Below, piece after piece: positions 1 to 11,307 of a stretch of 64,000 bases of DNA (position 1 is its first letter; each line of letters starts with the position of its first letter). The position numbers and the translations under genes are program-made. Below the pieces are notes generated by a model, which saw nothing but the letters and a program-made list of their open reading frames with translations, was not told the origin of the DNA and did no database searches. The DNA comes from Vesta saturnalis (lineage: Eukaryota; Arthropoda; Insecta; Coleoptera; Lampyridae), in contig JARFJB010000821.1 of NCBI GenBank assembly GCA_036346205.1, positions 8,690,222 through 8,754,221 of the forward strand. The letters are read 5' to 3'.

Positions 1-303
1 TTTGATGAAAACTACGAACCCGGTTTTATACGGGTAAGGATATATTCTCGCCTCAGAAATGCTACTCGTTACCAGTTGTAGATTGCATTTGTCCCGAATA
101 ATGAAGAAGAAGAACCTAACCCAATATTAGGTACTTACTGGACCTGCAAGACTGGTGCCAGAACTTTAGGTACTTGTTCTCATGTGGCAGCTGTACTATG
201 GTTTTTAGGATACGCTAGGTATCAAGAGCTAATCAAATATCCTTCTACAAATGTTTTAAATCATATACTAAATACAAATAATGTGGAGGTGATAGACATT
301 TAA
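1..303 (+). pseudogene. C-terminal fragment of SWIM-zinc-finger-like protein
   Basis: Frame 1 reads from the window edge to a TAA at 301-303, with one in-frame TAG at 79-81. The stretch CKTGARTLGTCSHVAAVLW (about 145-201) resembles the SWIM-type zinc finger (CxC...CxH) of multicopy arthropod proteins of unknown function, many of them probably transposon-derived. The second Cys, third Cys and His ligands are visible, but the position expected to hold the first Cys is Trp (YWTC). After the finger comes a short polar tail ending EVIDI. The upstream part lies outside the window. I call it a pseudogene because of the stop, but a terminal exon starting after position 81 cannot be excluded. The family call rests on motif resemblance only. 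Confidence 0.5.
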
Positions 304-1012
304 CATTTGATTATGCAACTTTTTGATTTCTATGACAATGATTATATCAAGACCAAAAATTATTTACTGTTTTCTGCCTGTTAACTGATAATCTTATTAA
401 GCTTAGATATTTTTAATATATTAAAATACGTTCATTAACGTTTCTACATAAACATTTCTTATTTCCAATGACTGTACAAAGCGGTAGTGATGATGGAGGT
501 AGACCTGCGAAACCGGTCTGTCGATGGTGTGAACAGTGAAGACACTAGTATCTTAAAGAATTTTCTTTTCTTAGTGCTGCAAAATAAAGATGAACTTCGA
601 CAAGCGCCTTCTTTATCAAAAGAATCTACCGAAAACTTTATTAGAAAATAGTGAGCATAATAAATGAAGCACATCTAACCTTTCTATCTGTCAATCTCCA
701 AAAGCTTTGTATTTCGCAACGACATCCAATTGCAAGGGATTTTTTATGTTAACGGTTTTTTCCGTACCTATATGAAGTTTAAGATATCGCTTTGGTCCTT
801 TGTACTTGGACACACAGTATCAGTATAAACACGTCGTGACTATTATGTAGGTATATACAGTTAGCAAATAGTTTATTTTAATATAGACATTTCAATTAAG
901 TTATCAGAAAATTAGCTAGGAAGTATAATAATACTCTATTAAATCTATTAAAGAAATGAAACACTCTGTATAACGGACGTCTAGGGACTTAACTTGAATA
1001 ATAATTTAAATG

Positions 1013-1013
<1 letters not shown>
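304..1013. other. non-coding, nothing recognised
   Basis: AT-rich sequence without a coding signal on either strand that I can relate to a known family. No clear repeat structure was seen. Confidence 0.6.

Positions 1014-1095
<82 letters not shown>
1014..1095. repeat. (TA)n microsatellite
   Basis: About 80 bases of uninterrupted TA dinucleotides. Confidence 0.98.
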
Positions 1096-1097
<2 letters not shown>

Positions 1098-4000
1098 GTG
1101 TTAACTTCCATTCACCAAAATATCAAAACAATACCACCGTATAATTCTTTTCAGATAGATATATTTGGTCTCACCCTGTATATCAGGTGTATGTACAAAA
1201 ATAATGAAAGTAAAGAAAAGGTTGTAACCAGTAGTATAAAAAAATAACATTCCACTAAGTTTTGCGTTAATATTGGCAAAAATGTTCATTTTATGATATA
1301 TTGAAAGTATCAAATAGTGATATTGCAGACCCTGTATATCAAAAACTGTTGAGCTTTGAGCTTTCGGACAATGAAGACATTTGATCAATTGGTCAAGTTC
1401 TAGAACATATCAAAATTTGGTTAAATTCTGACCGAAAGGTATTTTACATTTAAAACGTGCCCCCTCCTTTATTGGAACAATGTAAAAATCCATCATATTA
1501 ATTTATACATTTATCTTTAGAATATTAGTTTTTGGCTTTAATATGTTTGTACATTTTAAAACAATAAAACCCTTTCAAAATACATGTTTCGATTACTAAT
1601 ATCCTGAATTCTAGCACCGTACTAGCTGCTCAAACGCGTCTCAACGTGACCCATAACTGTATCATTTTGACCCAGACTGGGGTTAAATTGATACATCTGG
1701 CAAAGTTTACAAGATATTTTTTTAGACACCACAAATTAATTTTTATAAAGCTTTGAAATGTACCAACTGATAGCCAAATAGTCATAATACCTTATTACGT
1801 TGAATTTGTTTCAGTACAGTTACAGAGAAAAAATACAAAAACCTGAAAGCAAAAAGCGTATCAACTAGACCCGGTCTTCTCTATTACTTTCGGGTACTAA
1901 ATTAAATATTTTGATCATACTCTGACTCTGAAACTGGTACAGTTTTAGAGGAGAGAAACCTAATTACTCATTTTTGTTCTTGATCGATTAATTAAACCCA
2001 ATTAATGGGAACCATTAAGCCGAAGTAGGACAGTTAAGAATATTATTTAAAAATACGCAAAAAAAATGTGTTAGGATTTAGAAATTTTAACCAATTTATC
2101 ACCACATTTTGATAAATGTGATGATTAATTGTAAAATAGCTATTTGTGCAAATAGTAACCGATAAACGGAGAATATTAAGCCAAGCACCGTTTTCAAGTC
2201 TCATGGTTCGTAAAATTTTTTTTACATCTTAAACAATTCTGAAAGATTTTATTACTACTGAGGACGATAATTCTAAGTGTTATCGAAACGTTTAGATTTG
2301 CATAAAAATAAATACAAAAATACACCAATAAATACCCAAAAAAGCTAAGTGCTTTAAATAAGCAATAATCTCATTTCTATATGATTTGTGTAAATAAATA
2401 AGCGAGCTCCTATGCCCTCATCATATAAACATCTATTCTATTCTTATTACCGATAGTTCTGCCCGTATAAGAAATAAAAAAATGAAATCCTATAATTGAT
2501 TATACATACTTTCAAATTTCCCATTTTAGTAATACTCCAATTTCTCTTTTACAAATTGAGTAAAATAGGAAAGACATATATGTAATATAACTGCTATTCC
2601 TAAATCATTTACATTAACCTTGATTAGAAAAATCAATTTAAATCTGGTCATAATTTATTATCTTTAATTGCTATCTAAACGAAGTCAACCAAAAAAAAAA
2701 CTCATTTAAAAAACAATAGGAAGCTACAAGGTATAAGTAAAAAAGCTTTCGGGCTATCTCTTCAGATCAATAAAAAAATAAAACATAAGCAAGTTGTATA
2801 CAAGTCGAGTAATACAGTGGCCAAGGTCAGAACCGGTTGGATGAGTCTAGAAGAAAATAATCACCAGTGGTATATAATATTGTAGGACATCCCTTTGCCC
2901 CCATACGCCCTCGCAAAGAACTCTACACACGTGTTCACCAAACCAGTCTTCGAAGAAGTCAACATTAAGGATTTATCCCAAGGCGATCAAATCAGAAACT
3001 TAACTACCTGTTCCATACGATTTTAGAGCTTCCAAACCACCATCATCATACAAAAAAAACGACCTACAATATATCATAAAAATAAAAACTAAAAAATCTT
3101 GACTTTTATGAATTAAAAAGGCGTTTGAAAGTTAATTATAACGATTCAAATGCACGCATCGTTCAGAAGGAAAAATACGTTTATGTATATAAAACGTTTG
3201 AATTTAAATGAGCTACATATTGGTGAAATTAACATAAACAATAAACAATATATCTAAGGTTTTCCTTTTTGGGTAGAGACAATTAACAAGTGGTTGTGTG
3301 TAAATACGATTTGCATATTTTACATAATTGCCTTAACCCCGATTCTTTATTGAGAATATCATTGTTGAATTCAAGATGAAACCTCAATCAACAAAAATAT
3401 TTTAAATGTGTCACCTATAGTATAAATTACCAATAATCTTGAGTATTTTATTGATCCTAACCCCCAATTTACAACAACTTTTTCAAGATTCAGGTAGATT
3501 AACCACAATAAGTCTTTCTCAGGTAAGAACTTGTCAAACGTATTCATTTCCCAGAATACACCCATGTTTTCGTCTTAAAGAGGATTTTCCCTAATATCAC
3601 CATTAACCAAAACCAGTTTTACCTTGTAATTTTACTTTTAAGTTAATTATTCATCTGTTAGATAATTCAATTACATTTTCTTTCTTTATTTACACAACTT
3701 GCGTGATTACTAATTATAATGTAAATACTAATTTATTAACTTTCAATTACAGTGAATCATTTTCTATTAATGTATTTGTCTCTCAATTTCACTTTAAAAT
3801 AGAATTTTCTTTAATTTAATTAATAGGAGCGGTATTGTATTTAATGAATTTAAATTAATTACTTGAGTGAATAAAAAATGGTAGTATTGAGGTTAATATT
3901 GTGAAAATTAATCACTCACAAAGATTAATAAAAACATTATTTTGAAACGGAAATAAGAAAAAAATGTTGAATAGAAATTCGTATGTCAAACATTAATTCA

Positions 4001-4959
4001 ATTAATACTTGAAATTATTAGCAAGATTTTTATTTTTAATTGGCTTTCCAATTTTTTTTTAGTCTAGATTGAAATATCTGTACACCACGAGTTTGAATCA
4101 GAAAATTTTAAATACGCGTAAATTTGTACGGTAGTCATTGTTTAAATTTTTTAACGATTCGAGGATACTATAAAAAATAAGTCATTAATACTAATTTTCA
4201 TTTTAGAAGTGGAGGAAAGAGGAATATACTAAAACTAAAAATATAGATATAATTCGGGCACTGTTTTTAAACTCGTAAGTCCTTCAATATGACGTCTTAT
4301 TATTTTAATATACCTTACGTAATATTTTAAATCTATATTTTTTCATTATAGATCCATAATTTACAGTCATTTCAACAGGTTCAGCAAGAACGTGCATTAG
4401 TTATGTCAATTAAGAATTACACTATACGTTTGAAAGTACTCGTCATAACAACCGTCAGGTTAGAAAGAAATAGAAAATAAAGCAACCATGCGTTTTCTTA
4501 AACACATAAGTGTGCTGCATAAAAACTTCTTTTAATTGTAAAATATGATTCACGCAGGAATGTACCTAATTTGTAGAAAGCGACTCATTAATTGTTTGTC
4601 ATCAGTACTTATGAGTTATGGCCTATTGATTTATTGTTGGTTAGTTAGTCGATAGTCGTTATCGTTAGCGTAACGAAGTTGTTCCGAATTGTGACTTAAC
4701 CTTTGTACTTGTACTTTAATTCTTGGCGTTTAGAATAAGTTCATTAAAGCACCCAAATGACGTAATTTGAATGCTGTAATATCAAGGTCGCGTGCGAGAA
4801 TATAATAGTAAAATTTATTGTGTTGATGTTGATAGCACTGCGTTGTCATACTTCAGTCAAACACTTAACCTCTCAAAAAGCAAAACAAATAAATACATAA
4901 TAATGAACAAGAAGTTTAATTTAAATTATTACCTTGAAAAGTACAATTATTATGTACGT
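1096..4959. other. non-coding AT-rich stretch
   Basis: Nearly 4 kb of AT-rich DNA with stop codons in all frames. The short open stretches look random. CCCTGTATAT-like words near 1172 and 1330 recall ends of insect Tc1/mariner elements, but I could not pair them into inverted repeats. The only clear local structure is the hairpin at 1658-1695. Confidence 0.55.
1658..1695. repeat. short imperfect hairpin
   Basis: TGTATCATTTTGACCC at 1658-1673 pairs with GGGTTAAATTGATACA at 1680-1695, with two mismatches and a 6-base loop. It could be a fragment of an inverted-repeat element. No function is implied. Confidence 0.6.
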
Positions 4960-4975
4960 GAACCCTCCTATTGTG

Positions 4976-5003
4976 TTCGGGTCAATATGGCCCAATCGCG
5001 TTC

Positions 5004-5034
<31 letters not shown>

Positions 5035-5103
5035 TTTAATACATTTTTTTAATGCATTTGTTACACTCACAGTGTTTGGGTCTATATGACCAGGTGGTTT
5101 GTG
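4976..5103. repeat. two imperfect GGGTC/GACC palindromes
   Basis: TTCGGGTCAATATGGCCCAA (about 4976-4995) and TTTGGGTCTATATGACCAGG (about 5078-5097) are related, self-complementary blocks about 100 bp apart, just upstream of the piggyBac-like coding remnant. Such repeats at the left end would suit the terminal and subterminal repeats of that element. I found no matching right end after 6907, where (CA)n begins, so the assignment is tentative. Confidence 0.4.
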
Positions 5104-5425
5104 TAGTTCAAAGTAGAAGAACGAGAAGTAAATTATTATCACAGACGAATGTATTTTATTAGTTTTGTTTTATTTTCAAAAAATAACTTACATAATATTG
5201 CCACATTATTGCGCAATATTGCGCATATTGCATGCGTTATTTGCGTACCGGTAAACAAGTTTATTCCTGTTGAGACTTGTCTGACTCCGCGTATAAATGC
5301 AGCCAGTGAGCATCTCTGTGTTAGTTTCGCAGTAAATATCAAACTTGATGCTATACTCTAATCAGAAATACCTAACAGTTGAAATTTATTATTGAAAAGG
5401 TGTGTTGAGAGAGTGGTAACGGATA

Positions 5426-5500
5426 GTGAACTTGAGAAAGTTTAGTGTGTTTCTGATAGTGATTCTAATGGCTCTGAAGAAGACCATTTGTCCGAAACCG

Positions 5501-5556
<56 letters not shown>

Positions 5557-6907
5557 CGAATCGGGTGATGAAGTGGAAGCTACGATTTCAGATGAAGCTG
5601 ATACGAATCATCACGTAACTTCAAAAGATGGCGATATAGTATGGAATGAAAAGACACATCAATCGGGAAGGTTATCAGCAGCAAATATTATTTCGTTGAT
5701 TCCTGGACGTCGCGAATATTTGATATAAAATCCGCGTACTGCTTATATTTCACACCCAAAATTGTAAACTTAATTGAAAATTTAGAAATCAAAGGGCTTT
5801 GTGGCGACACGTTTCTAGAACTAACATTAGTTGAACTAGAAGCATATTTTGGCCTACTCTTTCTCGCTGGAGTGTATAAATCTCATTGGGAGACAACAGT
5901 CAGTCTGTAGGATGGAAATGTAGGTCGTCCTATATTCAGAGCAACGATGTCTCTACAACGGTTTTATGTAATTGTGCGAATAATTCGCTTTGACGATAAA
6001 AAAAACTCGGCCACAACGACGCCAAACTGATAAAATTAGCTCCCATACGCGACTTGTGGGATGAATGGGTTGCAATTCTACTTAAGCTCTAAATGTTCAC
6101 GAAAATGTAACAGTAGAGGCCGTTGTCTTTTAGACTCTACATCGCGAATAAACCTGCTAAATACGGAGTCAAGATTCTGCGATTCTGTAACTGCTTATGC
6201 ATATAACATACAAGTTTACCTCAGGAAAAAAAAAGGTGAACTTCCAGAGAGAGGTCAAGGTAAAAGAGTTGTGCTAGATCTTACTTATTGTCTGAAAGGT
6301 CACAACGTAAAGTGTGATAATTTTTTTAACTCATACGATCTGGGACAGATGCTATTCAAAAGAAAAATAACCATGCTTGGCACTATTCGCAAAAATAAGC
6401 ATAAATTGCCAGCCGTATTAGTGTGCAACAGGAAAGAAGTTCTATCTTAAAAATGTTACTTTAATAAGGACACGTCGATAGTTTCCTATATCCCGAAACG
6501 GAATAAAAATGTTACGCTCATGAGCACCATGCACCGCGATAACGGAGTGTGATCATAAAAAGCCGTTTATGATTTCAGATTACAACAAAACTAAAGGTGC
6601 TGTAGACACGTTAGACAAGTTAATAATACCATACACATTCAGATGGTAAACTAAATGATGGCCAATGACTATCTCTAACAATATCATGGACATTTCAGCT
6701 TACAACGCTTATGTACTATGGTGCGAAGTAACTCCAACCTGGAGTGCTGGAAAACTTACAAAACGACTATTTCTTGAAGAACTGGGCAATTCCTTGATCA
6801 CTCCATCATTGCAAGAAAAATCACGTTCTTCAACCAGTAATGTCAAAGTAAGGAAACAATCAACCACAACCAAGCGTAAAAATGTAATTTTGTCCCTCTT
6901 CAAATGA
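5426..6907 (+). pseudogene. piggyBac-family transposase remnant (DDE_Tnp_1_7)
   Basis: Several frames together give a piggyBac-type transposase, a cut-and-paste enzyme with TTAA targets. An acidic N-terminal part (5555-5725) is followed by a block containing FGLLFLAGVYKS and GRPIFRATMSLQRFY (about 5845-5965). Next come the RGQGKRVVLDLT and CDNFFNSYDLG blocks (6250-6350), the GAVDTLDKL block (about 6596-6625), and a C-terminal part with DISAYNAYVLW (from 6687). The Asp of CDNFF and the Asp of GAVD, two of the three catalytic positions, are visible. The segment with the first Asp appears deleted near 6060-6110. Stops occur at 5726 and 5908, among others, and a (TA)n tract interrupts the N-terminal part. 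The element is dead. The start is set by the first Met of the open frame and is uncertain. Confidence 0.85.
5501..5554. repeat. (TA)n microsatellite inside piggyBac remnant
   Basis: About 50 bases of TA. It reads as alternating Ile-Tyr in the transposase frame, so it keeps the frame open while adding a run of residues foreign to the family. Confidence 0.95.
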
Positions 6908-6950
6908 TAATAAAACTAATATGGTACGTTGTAGTTGCTCAAAATACCTA

Positions 6951-7012
6951 TGCACACACACGCACGCACGCATACACGCACACACACACACCGCGACGCA
7001 CACGCAGGTGCA

Positions 7013-7066
<54 letters not shown>

Positions 7067-7106
7067 AGACACACAGACACACAGACACACAGACACACAG
7101 ACACAC

Positions 7107-7157
<51 letters not shown>
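6951..7157. repeat. (CA)n compound microsatellite
   Basis: About 200 bases of CA with ACAGAC and CGCA interruptions. Cys-Val or His-Thr open frames on either strand here are artefacts of the repeat. Confidence 0.98.
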
Positions 7158-7346
7158 CAAATAAATGTATATACCTAACTACTACGTTTTTCAGATGTTC
7201 TTTACATATCATTTATAATAATATGTAATAAAAACAAAATAAGGTAATAAAATGTTATAAATAATAAATACTACATCTTATTTCTTATTATTATTTACTG
7301 TTATATCAATTTAACAACAATAAAATGACAACTATAGGTTACCGAG

Positions 7347-8319
7347 TCATAATGATCCGAACACAATAAGTGAAACCAAAATGTTAACGCTTACAGGAGG
7401 GTTAACAGTTACATGTGCTGTATCTCGGGAATGTATAGTGACACCATGTAAATTATGATCTGAGGCAATATTGCTGTTGCCATAATCAGGCTGTTTTTCT
7501 AAATTGGTGGGACATCCAGGTAAGGCTAAATCGGTTAGTTGTGAGACTTTTTTCTTCAGAGAAGCTTCGGCATAGCCTTCGGCAACAGCCGAAGATTTCC
7601 AACCTCCATGGAGTTTAATTGTCAGCAAGCCACCACTATGATTAGCTAAATGTGTCGCACTCGACCTTCTGAAACAATGTCCCGTAAATAGTTCTGGGTT
7701 TGGCAATTTAAAGAAAGTTGCAATATCTTTTGGCACTTTCCCCATAGTATTGATACCCATTGGCGAATTAACACACCAACCATTATGGACAGCTAAAAAA
7801 ATCGGTCTGAGGTTTCATATTTTTTAATTAAATCAATCCAGTGTTGATCTGTTTTAACAAATTGTCTGGTTACATTATTTTTCGTTTCAGGTAAGGACAC
7901 CATAATGGAGTCGGATTTATATTCAACATCTTCAATAGACAAATTTGTCAATTCTTCACGCCTGCAGGCATCATTATAGCCCATTATCAAGATAACCTAA
8001 AAATTTATCAGATATAAAATTATCATATAAATTTCAGTTTTGATTTTGTACCCAAGTATTTTTAATCATTTGCTTCTTGAATAAATTTACGAATATCACC
8101 TCCAAAAATGTAAGATTTCTTTGGTGTGTAACCTTGCGATGATCTTTTTAAAAATGCCTTTAACTTATTGTACTTCGATACGTCCACATTCATATGTATA
8201 TCTAAGCATGATCTCAGCATCGAATAGGTTCTCCATATAGTGGATGATTTATACTTTTGACACTGAAAATCAAAATAAGCAAGTAAAATATTTTCGGAAA
8301 TTCCTTGTATGTTATTCAT
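7347..8319 (-). pseudogene. Crypton-like tyrosine recombinase, frameshifted
   Basis: Read on the minus strand, this is a tyrosine recombinase like those of animal Cryptons. The N-terminal core-binding part lies at 8319-8062 (ILLAYFDFQCQKYKSST...SSQGYTPKKSY). The catalytic part begins at about 7996 with VILIMGYNDACRREEL, whose Arg is the first catalytic residue. It continues to GHCFRRS (the HxxR motif), HGGW and GYAEAS (the probable Tyr nucleophile) in 7700-7560. Two breaks are visible. A TAA closes the first part at 8062, with a GT...TTTTTAG-like interval (about 7997-8050) that could be an intron or decay. A frame change occurs at a run of seven T's near 7800, after which the sequence rejoins in another frame. 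About 70 C-terminal residues have no match I know. Damage is light, so this may be a young insertion. Confidence 0.8.
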
Positions 8320-8597
8320 TTTTAAACACTAAACATTCAATGACAAATGTAAAGAAAATTGGCGTTTCAAATTGAATTGGTTTCACAGCCGCCTAAAATA
8401 ATGGCAATTTAAAATTTATTTATTTGTAAAATGGTATAAAATGGCAAAGTAGAAAAAATAATATAAGACCCTCGTTGCAGAAGGCCCTTCAAGCACTCAT
8501 TTGTTCCTCAATTCGCCACTACGCGGCTCGTTTCGGAATTTCAGATTAGTGCTTGAATAGATGCCTTCTCCAACTCATATTTTAATGTACTATTAAA

Positions 8598-9516
8598 ATG
8601 CCCGGAAAATCTTTAAATAAGAGGTGTCATGAACTTATTATTAATGTGCAAAACTACTTTAAAAAAGAAAAAGATAAGTTTGGTCCTGTACGTGCTGTTG
8701 AAGCTGCAAAAGAACGAGCAGCGGAAGCACTACAAATTATTCTTCCGACATTAAGACGTATGATTAACGGAACGGGAGAAAGAAAAAAAAGGTCTCGCAG
8801 AAAGCCAAAAAGTGACATTCCCGAGGGATTACAATGAACAATCAGAGATACAGCATACCGTATGTAAGCTGACAAAAAGCCAGTAACCTTGACTACATTA
8901 TAAAGTACCCTAGCAGATAAGGAATTACTAACTGCATCTCGACCTACCATAGCTAAAATTTTAAATACCATCGGATTTAAATATAAAAAGAGTTGTAACC
9001 AAAAAGCACTTTGCGAAAAAACCAACATCGCGGCATCGCGAGTTTCATTTTTAAGAGAATATATGGAACCTGCATCACCTCTTTCAGTAGTGTTTCTAGA
9101 TGAAACGTAGGTATTCGCAAGGATCCCCAAAACTACCATGGGATCATGGAAAAAGTATATAATTTTACATGCGGGTAATAAAGACGGGTTCGTGGAAAAT
9201 TGCAGTTTGATATTTCCTTCTAATTTTAAATCCAGTGATTACCCTGACAGTACAGATGCGGATTTATTTCAAAAGTGGTTAAGAGAACAGCGCTTCTATC
9301 AAATTTAACGCAATCATCTTTAATAATAATGGACAACGCATCGTACCATTCTCGCCTTGTAGAAAAGAAGCCACTTGGAAAAAAGCGTACATACAAAGTT
9401 GGTTGCGGAAAGAAAGTGTTCCATTTTCGGGTCAGGATTTGAAGACTGAACTTTCAGGGCTTACTACAACACATGAAAGCGAAAATCCTTTAGTAGATAT
9501 GCTAGGTCACTTCTAA
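8598..9516 (+). pseudogene. Tc1/mariner-superfamily transposase remnant
   Basis: The N-terminal helix-turn-helix region reads openly for 79 codons from ATG 8598 and ends in basic KKRSRRKPKSDIPEGLQ. After frame changes come blocks typical of IS630/Tc1/mariner transposases: LNTIGFKYKKSCNQKALCEK (about 8960-9020), VVFLDET (first catalytic Asp, near 9095), a Lys/Gly-rich loop with ILHAGNKDGF, and LIIMDNASYHS (second catalytic Asp, near 9325). A following part contains IQSWLRKESVPF. Stops or frameshifts occur near 8837, 9107, 9306 and 9400. The expected third acidic residue is missing, because the coding similarity ends at a TAA (9514-9516) where the inverted-repeat PolB element begins. No terminal repeats were identified for this element. 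Confidence 0.8.
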
Positions 9517-10112
9517 CTCATTTGTGATAATAATAATAATACACCTTCCCGTACAGATTGCCTACATCAAGGTCAATGGTTTTCAAAGTAAAGGTCATCG
9601 TACACATTGCATACATCAAAGTATATTCCTCAAGGTCGTTGAAGTAACTAGATTTGAAAAAGGCGCTAGAAAAGTTACTAGATTGGTTTTCAAGATCGCT
9701 CTCATTGCCAAGGTTCTCAACGTACACACACCCCGCTTCGAGGTCTTCTTAGGATTTTAAGGTTACGTGATCAACCCTCTCGTTTTGTCAAGGTCACACG
9801 TTCAGGGTTCAATTGAGGGTATATAGGAAGATGCTCTTTCACCAAGAAATCAAGGTCGATTCTAAATCAAATTTTGATGGAAAATTCAACGTGCATTATT
9901 CTTTTCAAGGTCAGCCCCCATGAATAAATTTATTGACCTCTGTCTCAATCCCTGAGGTGTTCTCAAGGGGTATCATACAGATTGTTGTTTATGCTAAGCA
10001 TGTTTCACGGTCATCAAGCAATTCCTGGAAGTTTAATTTGTAAGGTCACAGCCCCTAGCAATGTGCACTGACCTCAAGTGGCTCCGTTTCCCAAATATAG
10101 ATAGACGTTTCC
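9513..10112 (+). repeat. left long terminal inverted repeat
   Basis: Left arm, imperfectly complementary to 11308-11939. It contains repeated TCAAGGTCA-like words: TCAAGGTCA at 9567, 9788 and 9905, TCAAGGTCG at 9630 and 9850, and variants at 9591, 10004 and 10040. One more lies just inside the arm at 10181. A 69-codon open frame on the minus strand (9518-9727) reads outward and has a related counterpart in the right arm. Confidence 0.85.
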
Positions 10113-10273
10113 CAAAGACAGATAGTCCTTTCACAAAACAGATAGCTGTTTCGCAACACAGGTAACCGTTTCCCCCCATTTCAAGGTCACACCTCTGAGA
10201 AAAGAACAAAGGCGATCCACAGTGATCTACCGCTAGCACCCGAACATATGGTTACACTCGCACCTATTCCAAA

Positions 10274-11097
10274 ATGAAAAAAATACTGCTTGCATTGAAT
10301 CCAAAACGTAATTACGTACTTCATTACAGAAATTTGAAAGTATAGTTAAAGTATGGATTGAAGTTGGTAAAAGTACACCGTATATTACGTTTTAAACAGT
10401 TCCCCTGGCTAAAAAAATATATCGATTTAAATACCGCCATGCGTCAGCAATCTCAAAATGAATTCGATACAAATTTTTATAAATTAATGGTTAATAGTGT
10501 TTGCGGGAAGCTGATGGAAAATGTAGGTAAGCGTAAGGATATACGTTTAGTAACGAAATGGGAGGGTCGCTATGATGCTCGTGCTTACATAGCAAAACCA
10601 AATTTTCATAGTTGTACAATGTTTGACAATTATATGCATATCATTCAAATGAGTAAGCCAGAAGTATAGTTCAATAAACCTATATATGCGGGATTCAGTG
10701 TTTTAGACGTTTCAAAAACTGTTTTATATAATTTTCATTACAGTTACACGCTACCCAAGTTCCATAATAATGCTAAGCTCTTGTACACGGAAAGATGAAA
10801 ACCATGACGAAATTATGGTGAAATTTGTAGGACTTCGCGCGAAAATGTATGCTTACGCGGTTGACGAAAAGGTTGTAAAAAAATCAAAAGGTTCTACCCA
10901 AGCAAGCGTGAAGCAGATCACGATTAACGATTATAAACATGTTTTGTTTGATGATGGCATAATAAGGCGCTATCAACATCTCATAAGATCAAAGAAACAT
11001 TAAACAAAATAAAGTCATACTTAATCGTTATGACGATAAACGCTTAGTAAATTTCGATTTCACTGATACTAGACCTTGGGGGTATAGCTTTCAGTAA
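10274..11097 (+). pseudogene. protein-primed DNA polymerase type B (DNA_pol_B_2), broken
   Basis: This is the C-terminal half of an organellar/viral-type family B polymerase. Visible blocks are NYVLHYRNLK, FPWLKKYIDLN, FYKLMVNSVCGKLMEN (the Kx3NSxYG motif, with the Tyr changed to Cys), YIAKPNFHS, VLDVSKTVLYNFHY and LLYT. After LLYT the DTDS metal-binding motif and following residues are missing, and the sequence resumes in another frame at a block containing VKFVGLRAKMY. The end is recognisable as LNRYDDKR...DTRPWGY with a TAA at 11095-11097. Stops lie at 10343-10345 and 10667-10669, and the frame changes near 10790 and 11003. It cannot make an active polymerase. The N-terminal exonuclease and priming domains are absent. 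The family is shared by Polintons, adintoviruses and bidnaviruses, and the sequence here does not separate them. Confidence 0.85.
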
Positions 11098-11100
11098 ACA

Positions 11101-11274
11101 ATGAGCAGTCTTGAAGACAAATTGCAGGAGGGACTGCAGTACAGTAGTGATCAAATCTACAGAAAGTACCTGAAGCGTTCTTTGACCTCCCCTGACAGCT
11201 ATACATTTATACTGAATATATTGCAACATATTGTTATTCCTGATGATCGTTTTAACTGGTGTGCTGTAAACTAA
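11101..11274 (+). CDS. 57-codon intact ORF beside PolB, unknown
   Basis: An ATG at 11101, three bases after the PolB stop and on the same strand, opens a frame of 57 codons ending TAA at 11274. The protein starts MSSLEDKLQEGLQYSSDQIY, is hydrophilic in its first half, and ends with an Ile/Leu-rich stretch followed by PDDRFNWCAVN. No signal peptide or membrane segment is evident. It lies between PolB and the right inverted repeat. It is the only undamaged reading frame in the element, but short enough to be open by chance. It may be the start of a gene truncated by the internal deletion. I do not recognise it. Confidence 0.35.
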   Translation: MSSLEDKLQEGLQYSSDQIYRKYLKRSLTSPDSYTFILNILQHIVIPDDRFNWCAVN

Positions 11275-11307
11275 AAGTGTGCAAATGAAGTTACTATTAA
11301 GACTATT

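Noticed and set aside
6904..7228. Open frames of Cys-Val and His-Thr repeats on both strands
   Set aside because: They are translations of the (CA)n microsatellite and not genes. The same applies to 41470-41938.
8654..9139. 161-codon open frame on the minus strand
   Set aside because: It is antisense to the mariner transposase at 8598-9516, whose motifs are clear on the plus strand. The minus-strand peptide matches no family.
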